DNA from: Ensifer aridi
GTDB lineage: Bacteria > Pseudomonadota > Alphaproteobacteria > Rhizobiales > Rhizobiaceae
NCBI RefSeq assembly: GCF_002078505.1
Contig: NZ_LUAV01000004.1
Span: 1-64,000 of the forward strand
Reading direction: 5' to 3'
Length of the DNA stretch: 64,000 bases
A program made the position numbers and the translations under genes. Below the pieces are notes generated by a model that ran no database searches, had not been told where the DNA came from, and saw nothing but the letters and a program-made list of their open reading frames with translations. Of this stretch, positions 45,580-56,834 are shown piece after piece. The stretch's first letter is position 1. Every line of letters starts with the position of its first letter.

Positions 45580-47094
45580 ATGAACGATAAACCGAAGAAA
45601 ACGCAGAAGCTCAAGGCGCGCCTTCCGCGCGGCTTCGTCGATCGTTCGGCCGCGGACATTCGCGCCGCCGACGAGATGATCGCGAAGATCCGCGAAGTCT
45701 ATGAGCGCTATGGCTTCGATCCGGTGGAAACGCCGCTGTTCGAATACACGGAGGCACTTGGCAAGTTTCTTCCCGACAGCGACCGTCCGAACGAAGGCGT
45801 CTTCTCGCTGACGGACGACGACGAGCAATGGATGAGCCTGCGCTACGACCTGACCGCGCCGCTCGCGCGCCACGTCGCGGAGAATTTCAACGAGATCCAG
45901 CTTCCCTACCGGACCTATCGCGCCGGCTACGTGTTCCGCAACGAAAAGCCGGGTCCAGGGCGCTTCCGCCAGTTCATGCAGTTCGATGCCGACACCGTCG
46001 GTGCGGCCGGTGTCCAGGCCGATGCCGAAATGTGCATGATGATGGCCGATACGATGGAAGCGCTCGGCATCGCACGCGGCGACTACGTGATCCGCGTCAA
46101 CAACCGCAAGGTTCTGGACGGCGTGCTCGAGGCGATCGGCCTCGGCGGCGACGAGCAGGCGAACACGCGCCTGACGGTGCTCCGAGCCATCGACAAGCTC
46201 GACAAGTTCGGCCCCGAGGGCGTGCGCCTGCTGCTCGGCGAAGGGCGCAAGGATGAGAGCGGAGACTTCACCAAGGGCGCCGGGCTTAACGAGGAGCAGA
46301 TCCGCAAGATCCTGTTCTTCGTGGGCATCACCGACTACGCGAAGAGCGCAGACGAACTTGCCGAGCTCGTCGCCGGCACCGCCCACGGGGCGGACGGCGT
46401 CGCGGAGCTGAACACCATCCGCAGCCTCGTGCTGAGCGCGGGTTACGAGGCGGACCGGATCAAGATCGATCCGTCGGTGGTGCGCGGCCTGGAATATTAC
46501 ACAGGCCCGGTCTTCGAGGCCGAGCTGCAATTTGCCGTCACCAACGAGAAGGGAGAGAAGGTCGTCTTCGGCTCTGTCGGCGGCGGTGGCCGTTATGATG
46601 GCCTCGTCTCGCGCTTCATGGGCCAGCCGGTGCCTGCGACGGGCTTCTCGATCGGTGTGTCGCGGCTGATGACTGCGCTGAAAAACCTCGGCAAGCTCGG
46701 CGTCGAGGAGGTGATCGCGCCGGTTGTCGTCTGCGTCATGGACCGCGACCCCGACAGCATGGGCCGCTACCAGCGCTTCGTGCAGGGGCTGCGCCATGCC
46801 GGTATCCGCGCCGAAATGTATCAGGGCAACAAGAAGCACTTTGGCGACCAGCTCAAGTATGCCGATCGCCGCGGCTCGCCGATTGCCATCATCCAGGGCG
46901 GTGACGAGCGTGCTGCCGGTGTTGTCCAGATCAAGGATTTGATCGAGGGCAAGCGGCTTTCGGGTGAAATCGAGGACAACGTCGCCTGGCGGGAGGCGCG
47001 CGTCGCCCAGGTTTCCGTTCCGGAAAGCGAACTCGTCGCGAAGGTCCGCGAAATTCTGGCGGGACAGGCAGAGGATCGGAAAAGGGCAGGCTGA
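45580..47094 (+). CDS. hisS: Histidyl-tRNA synthetase
   Basis: 504 residues, class II. N-terminal [20 protein letters not shown]; motif 2 with [20 protein letters not shown]; HisA loop [15 protein letters not shown]; motif 3 [11 protein letters not shown]-terminal anticodon-binding domain after about 400. I use the ATG at 45580 (MNDKPKKT); the ATG at 45571 adds three residues. It overlaps hisZ by one base (TGATG), heading a histidine operon. Confidence 0.94.
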   Translation: MNDKPKKTQKLKARLPRGFVDRSAADIRAADEMIAKIREVYERYGFDPVETPLFEYTEALGKFLPDSDRPNEGVFSLTDDDEQWMSLRYDLTAPLARHVAENFNEIQLPYRTYRAGYVFRNEKPGPGRFRQFMQFDADTVGAAGVQADAEMCMMMADTMEALGIARGDYVIRVNNRKVLDGVLEAIGLGGDEQANTRLTVLRAIDKLDKFGPEGVRLLLGEGRKDESGDFTKGAGLNEEQIRKILFFVGITDYAKSADELAELVAGTAHGADGVAELNTIRSLVLSAGYEADRIKIDPSVVRGLEYYTGPVFEAELQFAVTNEKGEKVVFGSVGGGGRYDGLVSRFMGQPVPATGFSIGVSRLMTALKNLGKLGVEEVIAPVVVCVMDRDPDSMGRYQRFVQGLRHAGIRAEMYQGNKKHFGDQLKYADRRGSPIAIIQGGDERAAGVVQIKDLIEGKRLSGEIEDNVAWREARVAQVSVPESELVAKVREILAGQAEDRKRAG

Positions 47095-48236
47095 TGCCGC
47101 TGATCAATCTCCCCGCCTTTGCCGGAGACTTGCTCGCCGATTTCGAGCGGCTGAAGACGCTGCGTGTCGACACGCCGGTGATCCAGCCGGCCGAGCCCTT
47201 CCTCGACATGGCGGGTGAGGATCTGCGCCGGCGTATCTTCATGACGGAGAGCGAGACCGGTGAAAGCCTCTGCCTGCGGCCGGAATTCACCATTCCGGTC
47301 TGCCTACGGCATATCGAAACGGCGACCGGCACGCCACAGCGCTACGCCTATCTTGGCGAGGTCTTCCGCCAGCGGCGCGACGGCTCGAGCGAGTTCTATC
47401 AGGCGGGCATCGAAGACCTAGGCGACCCGGATACAGCGGGAGCGGACGCGCGGGCGATCGGCGACGCGATGCTGGTGCTCGCCCACCGGCTGCCGGACGC
47501 GCGGCTGAAGGTGACGCTCGGCGACCAGTCGGTCTTCGAGGCGGTAGTTGCCGCCTGCGGCTTGCCGGCGGGCTGGCAGAAGCGGCTGATCCATGCCTTC
47601 GGCGACCAGAAGCAGTTGCAGAAGCTCCTTGGCGAGCTTGCAGATCCCAAATCGCCCGGCGTCTTCGGCCCTGAAGTCGAGCGGCTTGCAATCATGGGCA
47701 TTCTCGAGGACGAGGAACGGCTCGTCGCCCATATCGCTGGCACCATGGAGGCGACCGGCTATTCCACGAATGCCAGCCGTTCGCCCCGAGACATCGCCCG
47801 CCGATTGAAGGAAAAGCTGGAACTGGCGACGACGAGGCTCGATAAAGCGGCGCTTTCCGTCATGCGCGAGTTCCTGGCTTTTGACCTGGCGCTTGCTGAC
47901 GCACCGGCCGCCCTTCACCAGTTCGCCGGCAGATCGGGACTGAAGATCGAAGACGCCCTTTCGCTTTTCGACGCGCGCGTTGCGGCGATTGCCAAGGTGG
48001 GGGCTGACCCCGGCGTCATCCGCTACCGCGCCGCCTTCGGTCGTCCGCTGGACTATTACACCAGTCTCGTCTTCGAGGTCGAGGTCGAGGGGACGCCGGC
48101 GGTGCTTGCCGGCGGCGGCCGCTTCGATCGCCTGCTGACGCTCCTGGGCGCTCGCGAGCATATTCCCGCCGTCGGTTTCTCTCTCTGGCTCGATCGGATC
48201 GAGCGGGCCATCGCTCTAGCAGGGAGCGCGAAATGA
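47094..48236 (+). CDS. hisZ: ATP phosphoribosyltransferase regulatory subunit
   Basis: 380 residues, a HisRS-like protein without tRNA activity that is needed by the short HisG. Class II fold parts are clear: [68 protein letters not shown] and [12 protein letters not shown]. No anticodon domain follows. It overlaps hisG by ATGA and hisS by one base, so all three are co-translated. Confidence 0.94.
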   Translation: MPLINLPAFAGDLLADFERLKTLRVDTPVIQPAEPFLDMAGEDLRRRIFMTESETGESLCLRPEFTIPVCLRHIETATGTPQRYAYLGEVFRQRRDGSSEFYQAGIEDLGDPDTAGADARAIGDAMLVLAHRLPDARLKVTLGDQSVFEAVVAACGLPAGWQKRLIHAFGDQKQLQKLLGELADPKSPGVFGPEVERLAIMGILEDEERLVAHIAGTMEATGYSTNASRSPRDIARRLKEKLELATTRLDKAALSVMREFLAFDLALADAPAALHQFAGRSGLKIEDALSLFDARVAAIAKVGADPGVIRYRAAFGRPLDYYTSLVFEVEVEGTPAVLAGGGRFDRLLTLLGAREHIPAVGFSLWLDRIERAIALAGSAK

Positions 48237-48928
48237 CGATCACCATTGCGCTACCGTCCAAGGGCCGGATGAAGGACGACGCCTCGGCGATTTTCGAGCG
48301 TGCCGGCATGAAGATCGTCGCCGTCGGCAGCGACCGCTCCTATCGCGGCCGCGTCGAGGGTTGGGAAGACGTCGAGGTCGCCTTCCTCTCGGCCTCCGAG
48401 ATTTCCCGCGAGGTCGGCAGCGGCGCCGTCGATTTCGGCGTCACCGGCGAGGACCTCGTGCGCGAAAGCCTGGCTGACGTCGACGCGCGCGTCGAATTTT
48501 CAGCGCGGCTCGGCTTCGGACATGCCGATGTCGTCGTGGCCGTACCGGAGATCTGGTACGACGTCGACACCATGGCCGATCTCGGCGACGTCGCCGCCGA
48601 CTTCCGTGCCCGTCATGGCCGCCGGCTCGCGATCGCCACCAAATACTGGCGGCTGACGCAGCAGTTCTTCTCCGGCAGCCACGGCATCCAGCTCTACCGC
48701 ATCGTCGAAAGCCTCGGCGCGACCGAGGGCGCGCCGGCTTCCGGCTCGGCAGACATCATCGTCGACATCACCTCGACCGGCTCCACGCTCAAGGCGAACC
48801 ACCTGAAGATCCTCTCGGACGGCGTGATCCTGCGCTCGGAGGCTTGCCTCGTTCGCGCGCGCAAGGCGACCCACGAGGGCAATCCAGTCATCGATCGGAT
48901 CGTCGCGGCTGTCCGCGCCGCGCTCTGA
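48233..48928 (+). CDS. hisG: ATP phosphoribosyltransferase, short form
   Basis: 231 residues, first enzyme of histidine synthesis (ATP + PRPP). It is the short form lacking the C-terminal allosteric domain, so it needs HisZ encoded just before it. [11 protein letters not shown] at the start, [20 protein letters not shown] and the PRPP loop [17 protein letters not shown] (core DITSTGSTL). The operon hisS-hisZ-hisG couples histidine charging to synthesis. Confidence 0.95.
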   Translation: MTITIALPSKGRMKDDASAIFERAGMKIVAVGSDRSYRGRVEGWEDVEVAFLSASEISREVGSGAVDFGVTGEDLVRESLADVDARVEFSARLGFGHADVVVAVPEIWYDVDTMADLGDVAADFRARHGRRLAIATKYWRLTQQFFSGSHGIQLYRIVESLGATEGAPASGSADIIVDITSTGSTLKANHLKILSDGVILRSEACLVRARKATHEGNPVIDRIVAAVRAAL

Positions 48929-49045
48929 CGCCGGTGTATGGGCTGGACGGAAATTGTCGGTTCGGCCCTGACAAATGCAACCGGCGTTACCTATGTAGGG
49001 GCGTCAGATACCCAACCTCCCAAGTCCCACCTCGAGGCATCCACT

Positions 49046-49753
49046 ATGGCTGATCTTTCCTCTTTCCCGATCACGAGCCGCTGGCCGGCGAAAAATTCCG
49101 ACATCATCCAACTCTACTCGCTGCCGACGCCGAACGGCGTGAAGGTCTCGATCGCTCTCGAAGAGCTTGGGCTCCCCTATGAGGCGCATCGTATCTCCTT
49201 CGATACCAACGAGCAGAAGTCGCCGGAGTTCGTGTCGCTCAATCCGAATGGCCGCATCCCGGCGATCATCGACCCGAACGGACCGGACGGCAAGCCGATC
49301 GGCCTCTTCGAGTCCGGCGCGATCCTGATCTATCTCGCGGAAAAGACCGGCAAGCTCATTCCGGCGGATGCGGGCCGCCGCTACGAAACGCTTTGCTGGG
49401 TCATGTTCCAGATGGGCGGCATCGGGCCGATGTTCGGGCAGTTCGGCCATTTCTTCAAATTCGCCGCCGACAAGGTCGCCAACAATTCCTATCCGGTTGA
49501 GCGCTACCGTGACGAGTCGAAGCGTCTTCTCGGTGTCCTGGAAGCAAGACTCGAAGGCCGGCAATGGTTGATGGGCGACGAGTACACCATCGCCGATATC
49601 GCCACCTATCCTTGGGTGGAGGGCGCGCGCAAGTTCTACGGCGGCGCCGAGGTGCTCGACTACAAGAGCTTCCCGAACGTCATGGCTTGGGTCGAGCGCG
49701 GCCTTGCGCGCCCGGCCGCACAGAAAGGCATGGAAATTCCCAGAAAGGAATGA
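49046..49753 (+). CDS. Glutathione S-transferase-like protein (YghU/YfcG type)
   Basis: 235 residues. Thioredoxin-like N-terminal domain with IQLYSLPTPNGVKVSIALEELGLPYE (core TPNGVKVSIALEE), SLNPNGRIPAIID, and GSF-like ESGAILIYLAEK; then the helical domain with QMGGIGPMFGQFGHFFKFA, characteristic of the YfcG/YghU group that has disulfide-bond reductase activity with glutathione. Start 49046 (MADLSSFP); the frame is open back to 48938 but the leader (MGWTEIVG...) is not family-like. gshA is elsewhere in the window. Confidence 0.9.
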   Translation: MADLSSFPITSRWPAKNSDIIQLYSLPTPNGVKVSIALEELGLPYEAHRISFDTNEQKSPEFVSLNPNGRIPAIIDPNGPDGKPIGLFESGAILIYLAEKTGKLIPADAGRRYETLCWVMFQMGGIGPMFGQFGHFFKFAADKVANNSYPVERYRDESKRLLGVLEARLEGRQWLMGDEYTIADIATYPWVEGARKFYGGAEVLDYKSFPNVMAWVERGLARPAAQKGMEIPRKE

Positions 49754-49829
49754 CCCTTACGTGATGCTCCGGCCCGAGTTGACGAAGCCCGGGCCGGGAG
49801 GATACGGCTGAGTAGAGACGTCGAGACGG

Positions 49830-51056
49830 GTGGACAAGGTGACGGGAAGACTTGTTGTTGTCGGTGGCGGGCAGGCCGCTTTCGCCTTGGTTGCCAAGCT
49901 CCGTGCACTTGGGGACCGGCGCCCGATCACCGTCATCGCCGCCGAGGAGAGCCTGCCCTATCAACGGCCGCCGCTTTCCAAGAAATACCTGCTCAAAGAA
50001 ATGACCCTCGACCGGCTGCTCTATCGGCCGGAGAACTGGTATGCGGAGCACGAGATCGATATCCGCCTCGCGATGACGGTGACGCGGTTGGACCGGGCGG
50101 CAAAGCAAGTAACGCTCAGCGACGGCTCGAAGCTCGACTATGAAACGCTGGCCTTTGCTACGGGAGCCACACCACGCCGGCTACCGGCTTCGATCGGCGG
50201 CGATCTCGCCGGCGTCTATGTGGTGCGCGATTTCAAGGACGCGGACCAACTCGCCGAGGAGATGAGACCGGGGCGGCGCGTCCTGGTGGTCGGCGGCGGC
50301 TATATCGGCCTGGAAGCGGCGGCGGTCGCGAGAACCTGTGGGCTGGAGGTCACCGTCATCGAAATGGCGGATCGTATTCTCCAGCGCGTCGCTTCCGCGG
50401 CGACTTCCGCGATCGTCCGTGAAATCCATCGCTCGCATGGAGTCGATATCCGCGAACGCATGGGCCTTCACCGGCTGATTGGCGACGGAGGCCGGGTCTC
50501 GGGGGCCGAGCTTGCGGATGGCTCCATCATCCCGGTCGACCTTGTTATCGTCGGCATCGGCGTGACGGCGAATGATGTGCTGGCGCATGATGCCGGGCTC
50601 GATACCGCCAACGGCATCGTCGTAGACAGTCATGGCCGAACGTCCGATCCGGCCATCTTCGCCATAGGCGATTGTGCAGTCTTCCCCTGGCACGACATGC
50701 GCGTTCGCCTCGAGTCAGTGCAGAATGCCGTGGATCAGGCGGAAGCGATCGCCGCCATCCTCGCGGGCGGTTCAGAGCCTTACGATCCCAATCCCTGGTT
50801 CTGGTCGGACCAGTACGACGTCAAGCTGCAGATTGCCGGCTTTGGGCTTGGCCATGACGAGACATTGGTCCGCCCCGGCCAGCGCGAGGGCAGCGTCTCC
50901 GTCTGGTATTTCCGGCAGGGCAAGCTGATCGCGGTCGACGCCGTCAACGACGCCAAAGCCTATGTGACGGGGAAGAAATTGCTTGAGGCGGGTGCCACCC
51001 CGAACCGCGCACTCCTGGCCGATCCGCAGATCGATCTCAAGACGTTGCTGGCATAG
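49830..51056 (+). CDS. Ferredoxin reductase-like FAD oxidoreductase
   Basis: 408 residues from a GTG. Two Rossmann folds of a pyridine nucleotide-disulphide oxidoreductase: VVVGGGQAAFALVAKLR, VLVVGGGYIGLEAAAVAR for NAD(P)H, and AIGDCAVFPW for FAD. A reductase C-terminal domain follows with NPWFWSDQYDVKLQIAG, as in rubredoxin- or ferredoxin-NAD reductases of dioxygenase and P450 systems. No ferredoxin or oxygenase is adjacent, so the partner is not known. Start may be the GTG at 49839. Confidence 0.9.
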   Translation: MDKVTGRLVVVGGGQAAFALVAKLRALGDRRPITVIAAEESLPYQRPPLSKKYLLKEMTLDRLLYRPENWYAEHEIDIRLAMTVTRLDRAAKQVTLSDGSKLDYETLAFATGATPRRLPASIGGDLAGVYVVRDFKDADQLAEEMRPGRRVLVVGGGYIGLEAAAVARTCGLEVTVIEMADRILQRVASAATSAIVREIHRSHGVDIRERMGLHRLIGDGGRVSGAELADGSIIPVDLVIVGIGVTANDVLAHDAGLDTANGIVVDSHGRTSDPAIFAIGDCAVFPWHDMRVRLESVQNAVDQAEAIAAILAGGSEPYDPNPWFWSDQYDVKLQIAGFGLGHDETLVRPGQREGSVSVWYFRQGKLIAVDAVNDAKAYVTGKKLLEAGATPNRALLADPQIDLKTLLA

Positions 51057-51247
51057 CGGCCGAATTGCGTCACCCGCGCACCATTCTGCGCTGCGGTTTC
51101 GCGATTCATTAACGCAAAAAGCACTGTTTCATCTCGAAACGGCGGCCCGGCGGTTATTTTCATCCTTCCTTAAACGACGCAGAGCCAACAGATAGAGGCC
51201 CAACGCGGTACGCGTGGCGGGCGGACTTTTTATGTGGGCGACCTGCG

Positions 51248-54040
51248 ATGTTCAAGATCCTTTCGTGCCTCGTCGTGGAACATGATCTGCGCCTGGTTGC
51301 GCTGGCCGCGGTGATCTGCTTCCTGTCTAGCTATGGTGCCGTGACCCTGATTCAGCGTGCGCGTGCTTCCAAGGGCAGGCCGCAGGCGATCTGGGTAGCG
51401 GCCGCAGGTGCCGCCAGCGGTTTCGGTATCTGGGCCACGCATTTCATCGCCATGCTCGCATACGATCCGGGTGTCGTGCTCGGCTATCAGGCGAAGCTCA
51501 CGACATTGTCGCTGGTCGTCGCGATCGTACTGACAACGTCGGCCCTGGCGGTCGCGACGCATGTGAGGGGGCGGGCCGCATGGCTGCTTGGCGGCCTGGT
51601 TCTAGGCGCCGGCGTAGCCTGCATGCATTTCCTGGGCATGGCCGCGCTTGAGGTGCCCGGAGCCATCCGCTGGGACACGGCGCTCGTTGCTGCGTCCATC
51701 CTGGTCGGCTCACTGTTCGACATAGGCGCGCTCCTCGCGATCGACCGCGGCGGTAGCGCGCTGAAATCCAAGCTGATCGCAACATCGGCGATGACGCTCG
51801 GCATCGTCGCGCTGCACTTCACCGCCATGGGCGCGGTAACTCTCGAGATCGACCGCGCCGCAGAGATTCGCGAAGGAATGATCGCGCCGCATCTTCTGGC
51901 CTTCGTCATCGCCGGAACGGCCTTCTTCCTTCTCTCCGCCGTGCTGATCGCCGCCGCTTTTGCGCGCCAGGCGGAAATCCTCGCGGCGGCCTCGGAGAAA
52001 GAGTTCGCGCGCTTTGTGCGCAGCGTCAAGGAGTACGCGATCTGCATGCTCGATGTGGACGGCCGCGTCGCAAGCTGGAACGCCGGCGCCGAGGCCAACA
52101 AAGGCTACACGGCCGAGGAAATCATCGGCAAGAACTTCGCCTGCTTCTATTCTCCTGAGGAGCAGGAGGCGAAGCTGCCGGAGCGCGCTTTGCGCATTGC
52201 CCTTGATGCCGGCAAATATGAAACCGAGGGCTGGCGCTACCGCAAGGACGGGACGCGGCTTTGGGCGCATGTCATCATCGATCCGCTCATCGACGATGAC
52301 GGGCGACATGCGGGCTTCATCACGATCGTCAAGGACATCACCAAGCAGAAAGAAGACGCCGACCGCATCGCCGAGGTCACCAAGAATCTCGACATTGCGC
52401 TCGAGAACATGAGTCAGGGCATATGTCTCTTCGATCGTGCCGATCGGCTATTGATCTCGAACCGTCGTAGCCTCGAGATATTCGGTCTCCCCGAATCGCT
52501 CGCGGGCAAGGGACTGACCTTCCGCGAAGTTCTTGGGCGAATATCGGCCCGCAGCTATGCGGATCCGACTACGGCGGAAGCGAAAGTGCAGGAGGCCTAT
52601 CAGAAGCACAGGCTCGACATCGTCGCGAAGGGCGGTGGGGACCTGATCGAGAAATTGCCGAACGGCCGCTCCATCCTCACGAAGCACCGGACGCTTCCCG
52701 ATGGCGGTTGGGTTTCCACCTACGAGGATATCACCGAGCGGCTCGACTCGGAGGAGCAGATCTCCTTCCTCGCCCGTCACGACAGTCTGACGGGTCTACC
52801 CAACCGGCCGGAGTTCAATAGTTACCTGGACGAGGAGCTCGATGCGGCCGCCTGGTTCTCGCGCAAGGTGGCGGTCATCGGCATCGATCTCGACAAGTTC
52901 AAGGAAGTCAACGACCTGCATGGGCATGCGGCAGGCGATTTCGTGCTGGTCACGATCGCACAGCGGATGAAGGCGCTGCTTCAGGAAGGCGAGTTCGTCG
53001 CCCGCTTCGGCGGAGACGAGTTTGCCGCCGTCAAGCGCTTCGAGGAGCTCGCCGAACTCAACGATTTCCTACTGCGCCTCGAGAACTGCCTGCACGAGGA
53101 GATGCGCTTCGGCGATTTCGAACTGAAGTCGGGCGGCAGCATGGGCGTGGCGATCTATCCTGCGGACGCGGAGTCCGCCGACGCGCTGATCAACAACGCC
53201 GATCTCGCGATGTATCGCGCGAAGGCGGCGCTGAACCAGACGGTCTGCTTCTACGAAGTGTCCATGGACGAGGCGGCCCGCAGCCGCCGCGCGCTCGCCA
53301 ATGATCTTTGGGACGCGGTGGAGAAGAACCAGCTCGCGCTGCACTATCAGGTTCAGAAATCGGTCACCACGGGTGATGTCACCGGCTACGAGGTGCTGCT
53401 GCGCTGGAAGCATCCGGAACGCGGCATGGTGTCGCCGAACGAGTTCATTCCGCTCGCCGAGGAGTGCGGCGCCATTCTGCCGATCGGCGAATGGGTATTG
53501 CGCGAAGCCTGCCGTGAAGCGGCCAGCTGGGACCACCACTTCAAGATCGCGGTGAACCTGTCGCCGGTGCAGCTTGCGAATGGCGACATCGTCAACCTCG
53601 TCCAGGCAATCCTCGTCGAAACGGGGCTCGACCCGAAGCGGCTCGAACTGGAGATCACCGAGTCGACGATTATCGACGACAAGGAGCGGGCGCTATTGAC
53701 GCTTCGAGAGATCAAGGCGCTCGGCGTGACGATCGCCATCGACGATTTCGGCACCGGCTATTCGTCGTTAGAAACGCTTCGCTCGTTCCCGTTCGATAAG
53801 ATCAAGCTCGACAAGAGCTTCATGTGGGAAGTCGAAGGAAGCCCGCAGGCCAAAGCAATCGTCCGCGCCATCCTTGCCCTCGGGCAGAGCCTCTCGGTCC
53901 CTGTCCTCGCGGAGGGTGTCGAGACGCAGAACCAACTCGAAATCCTGCAGGCGGAAGGCTGCGACGAGGCGCAGGGCTACCTACTTGGGCGGCCGGCGCC
54001 GATCGCCGCAGTGATCGGTGTCCGGACGCAGGCTGCCTGA
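51248..54040 (+). CDS. MHYT-PAS-GGDEF-EAL cyclic-di-GMP enzyme
   Basis: 930 residues, inner membrane. N-terminal MHYT domain of about seven helices with the repeated metal-type motifs WATHFIAML, CMHFLGMAAL and LHFTAMGAV (about 1-230), thought to sense a diatomic gas or copper. Then PAS (about 255-370), a second PAS-like segment (about 380-490), GGDEF with intact RFGGDEF (about 520-650) and EAL. The EAL motif is EVL (GYEVLLRW), but the metal residues look present: LSPVQL, EITES, IDDFGTGYSSL, and AEGVET. Both activities may therefore exist. It is alone, followed closely by the PAS remnant on the other strand. Confidence 0.93.
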   Translation: MFKILSCLVVEHDLRLVALAAVICFLSSYGAVTLIQRARASKGRPQAIWVAAAGAASGFGIWATHFIAMLAYDPGVVLGYQAKLTTLSLVVAIVLTTSALAVATHVRGRAAWLLGGLVLGAGVACMHFLGMAALEVPGAIRWDTALVAASILVGSLFDIGALLAIDRGGSALKSKLIATSAMTLGIVALHFTAMGAVTLEIDRAAEIREGMIAPHLLAFVIAGTAFFLLSAVLIAAAFARQAEILAAASEKEFARFVRSVKEYAICMLDVDGRVASWNAGAEANKGYTAEEIIGKNFACFYSPEEQEAKLPERALRIALDAGKYETEGWRYRKDGTRLWAHVIIDPLIDDDGRHAGFITIVKDITKQKEDADRIAEVTKNLDIALENMSQGICLFDRADRLLISNRRSLEIFGLPESLAGKGLTFREVLGRISARSYADPTTAEAKVQEAYQKHRLDIVAKGGGDLIEKLPNGRSILTKHRTLPDGGWVSTYEDITERLDSEEQISFLARHDSLTGLPNRPEFNSYLDEELDAAAWFSRKVAVIGIDLDKFKEVNDLHGHAAGDFVLVTIAQRMKALLQEGEFVARFGGDEFAAVKRFEELAELNDFLLRLENCLHEEMRFGDFELKSGGSMGVAIYPADAESADALINNADLAMYRAKAALNQTVCFYEVSMDEAARSRRALANDLWDAVEKNQLALHYQVQKSVTTGDVTGYEVLLRWKHPERGMVSPNEFIPLAEECGAILPIGEWVLREACREAASWDHHFKIAVNLSPVQLANGDIVNLVQAILVETGLDPKRLELEITESTIIDDKERALLTLREIKALGVTIAIDDFGTGYSSLETLRSFPFDKIKLDKSFMWEVEGSPQAKAIVRAILALGQSLSVPVLAEGVETQNQLEILQAEGCDEAQGYLLGRPAPIAAVIGVRTQAA

Positions 54041-54298
54041 CGCAGAAGCTCCTTGACCTTCGGGGCCGTCGATCATGAATCGCGGAAAAAGCAAGATGTC
54101 GAATATGGAACCCGAATAGCGCTCCTCCAGCTCGCATGAGTCGCTCGTGAAGGAAACGGGCTGCCACAGTCCTGTTTCGATAATGATTGACGTGGAGAAA
54201 CAGAAGGCGAGGAGGCTTCTTGGTGCCTGCTCGAAGAGCTCAAGCACGCCACTTCGATCGGCCGGGTCGTAGCAGCGAATGAAATTCGTAGCGCGGAT
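53981..54298 (-). pseudogene. Truncated paralogue of the small PAS-like protein
   Basis: Frame open from GTG 54247 and, with homology, from 54298: IRATNFIRCYDPADRSGVLELFEQAPRSLLAFCFSTS... It aligns with 44930-45367 over YDKGDRPTILSILEQATASSSSFCFSTT and onward to the end (GLWQPVSFTSDSCELEE for RGQISPLYCIGN). The N-terminal half present in the other copy cannot fit, because the groEL terminator (54341-54367) lies immediately upstream. The 3' end is antisense to the last codons of the EAL gene. It could be a decayed gene or a short protein starting at 54247. Confidence 0.6.
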
Positions 54299-54340
54299 CG
54301 TCTTTACTCGGCGGCTCCGATGGGCGCCTTGACGAACAGC

Positions 54341-54367
54341 AAAAAGGGCGGCCTTAAGGCCGCCCTT
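54341..54367 (-). terminator. Intrinsic terminator of groES-groEL
   Basis: On the minus strand AAGGGCGGCC-TTAA-GGCCGCCCTT is a perfect 10-bp stem followed by TTTTT (54341-54345). It is 41 bases after the groEL stop. Confidence 0.9.
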
Positions 54368-54407
54368 CCTGTCGGATGGAATCCGCTGTGCTAGGGCTTT
54401 CGCCCTA

Positions 54408-56093
<1,686 letters not shown>

Positions 56094-56121
56094 TTACGGA
56101 AGTTTGGAGGCTTGCCGGCGA

Positions 56122-56418
56122 TCAGCCGATAATGCCCATGATGTCGGCTTCCTTCATGATCAGAAGGTCTTCGCCGTTGATCTTGACTTCGGTGCCGGAC
56201 CACTTGCCGAACAGGATGCGGTCGCCAGCCTTGACGTCGAGCGGAACAACCTTGCCGCTTTCGTCACGGGCACCCGAACCGACAGCCACGATTTCGCCTT
56301 CCTGCGGCTTTTCCTTAGCGGTGTCCGGAATGATGATGCCGCCCTTGGTCTTTTCTTCAGACTCGACGCGGCGGACGACAACGCGGTCGTGCAGCGGACG
56401 GAAATTGGTGCTTGCCAT
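56122..56418 (-). CDS. groES: 10 kDa chaperonin GroES
   Basis: 98 residues. [36 protein letters not shown] contains the mobile loop [13 protein letters not shown], then [24 protein letters not shown]. It heads the groES-groEL operon behind CIRCE and a heat-shock type promoter. Confidence 0.97.
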   Translation of the reverse strand: MASTNFRPLHDRVVVRRVESEEKTKGGIIIPDTAKEKPQEGEIVAVGSGARDESGKVVPLDVKAGDRILFGKWSGTEVKINGEDLLIMKEADIMGIIG

Positions 56419-56476
56419 TGTCTAATCCCTCGATCAAATGACAGTGCGGATCCTTGATAGACCCGGTGGATGGTTG

Positions 56477-56503
56477 TTAGCACTCATAAATTGCGAGTGC
56501 TAG
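56477..56503. promoter_or_regulatory. CIRCE element (HrcA operator)
   Basis: TTAGCACTC-N9-GAGTGCTAG matches the CIRCE consensus TTAGCACTC-N9-GAGTGCTAA with one change in the last base. It lies at the groES transcription start region. Confidence 0.95.
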
Positions 56504-56511
56504 CGCCGCCG

Positions 56512-56540
56512 AGATAAGGCCGGGTGCGGGAGGAGTCAAG
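56512..56540 (-). promoter_or_regulatory. groES-groEL promoter, heat-shock type
   Basis: On the minus strand CTTGACT (56534-56540), 16 bases, then TTATCT (56512-56517), with CC before it, fits the RpoH pattern CTTG...CCTTATCT of alphaproteobacteria and is also passable for sigma-70. CIRCE begins about nine bases downstream. Confidence 0.7.
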
Positions 56541-56834
56541 GACAGGCCGCGAGAAATTTTCCCGATGCCAATCGTTGACAGCCTGGCCCGATCGTCCTCG
56601 ACGTTCGCGACGATGACGACTTTCGCGGCCGCTCTATGATGCGCTTTGCCGTGGGACGCGTGATGCCACCCAGGAGAAACACGATTTGGTCTCCCACGGC
56701 GGGCAAGCGGAAGCGAATGTAAACGCTGAACCACCGAATCCTTGGGAAGGGCGGCGTTTTTCTCTGGGCGAGGCTTGTATTCTTGCCCCTTCCTTGCGAT
56801 GTCAGCCGGAAAGCCGACTTTGCAGGAAGCCAGC
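56541..56834. other. Intergenic region, no gene seen
   Basis: About 290 bases between the divergent groES promoter and the HAD phosphatase gene. The open frames on both strands here have no ribosome site or family resemblance. AGGAAG before the HAD start is the only signal. Confidence 0.5.

Noticed and set aside
48938..49045. Longer start for the GST-like gene
   Set aside because: The leader shows no family resemblance; the ATG at 49046 begins the recognisable N-terminus.
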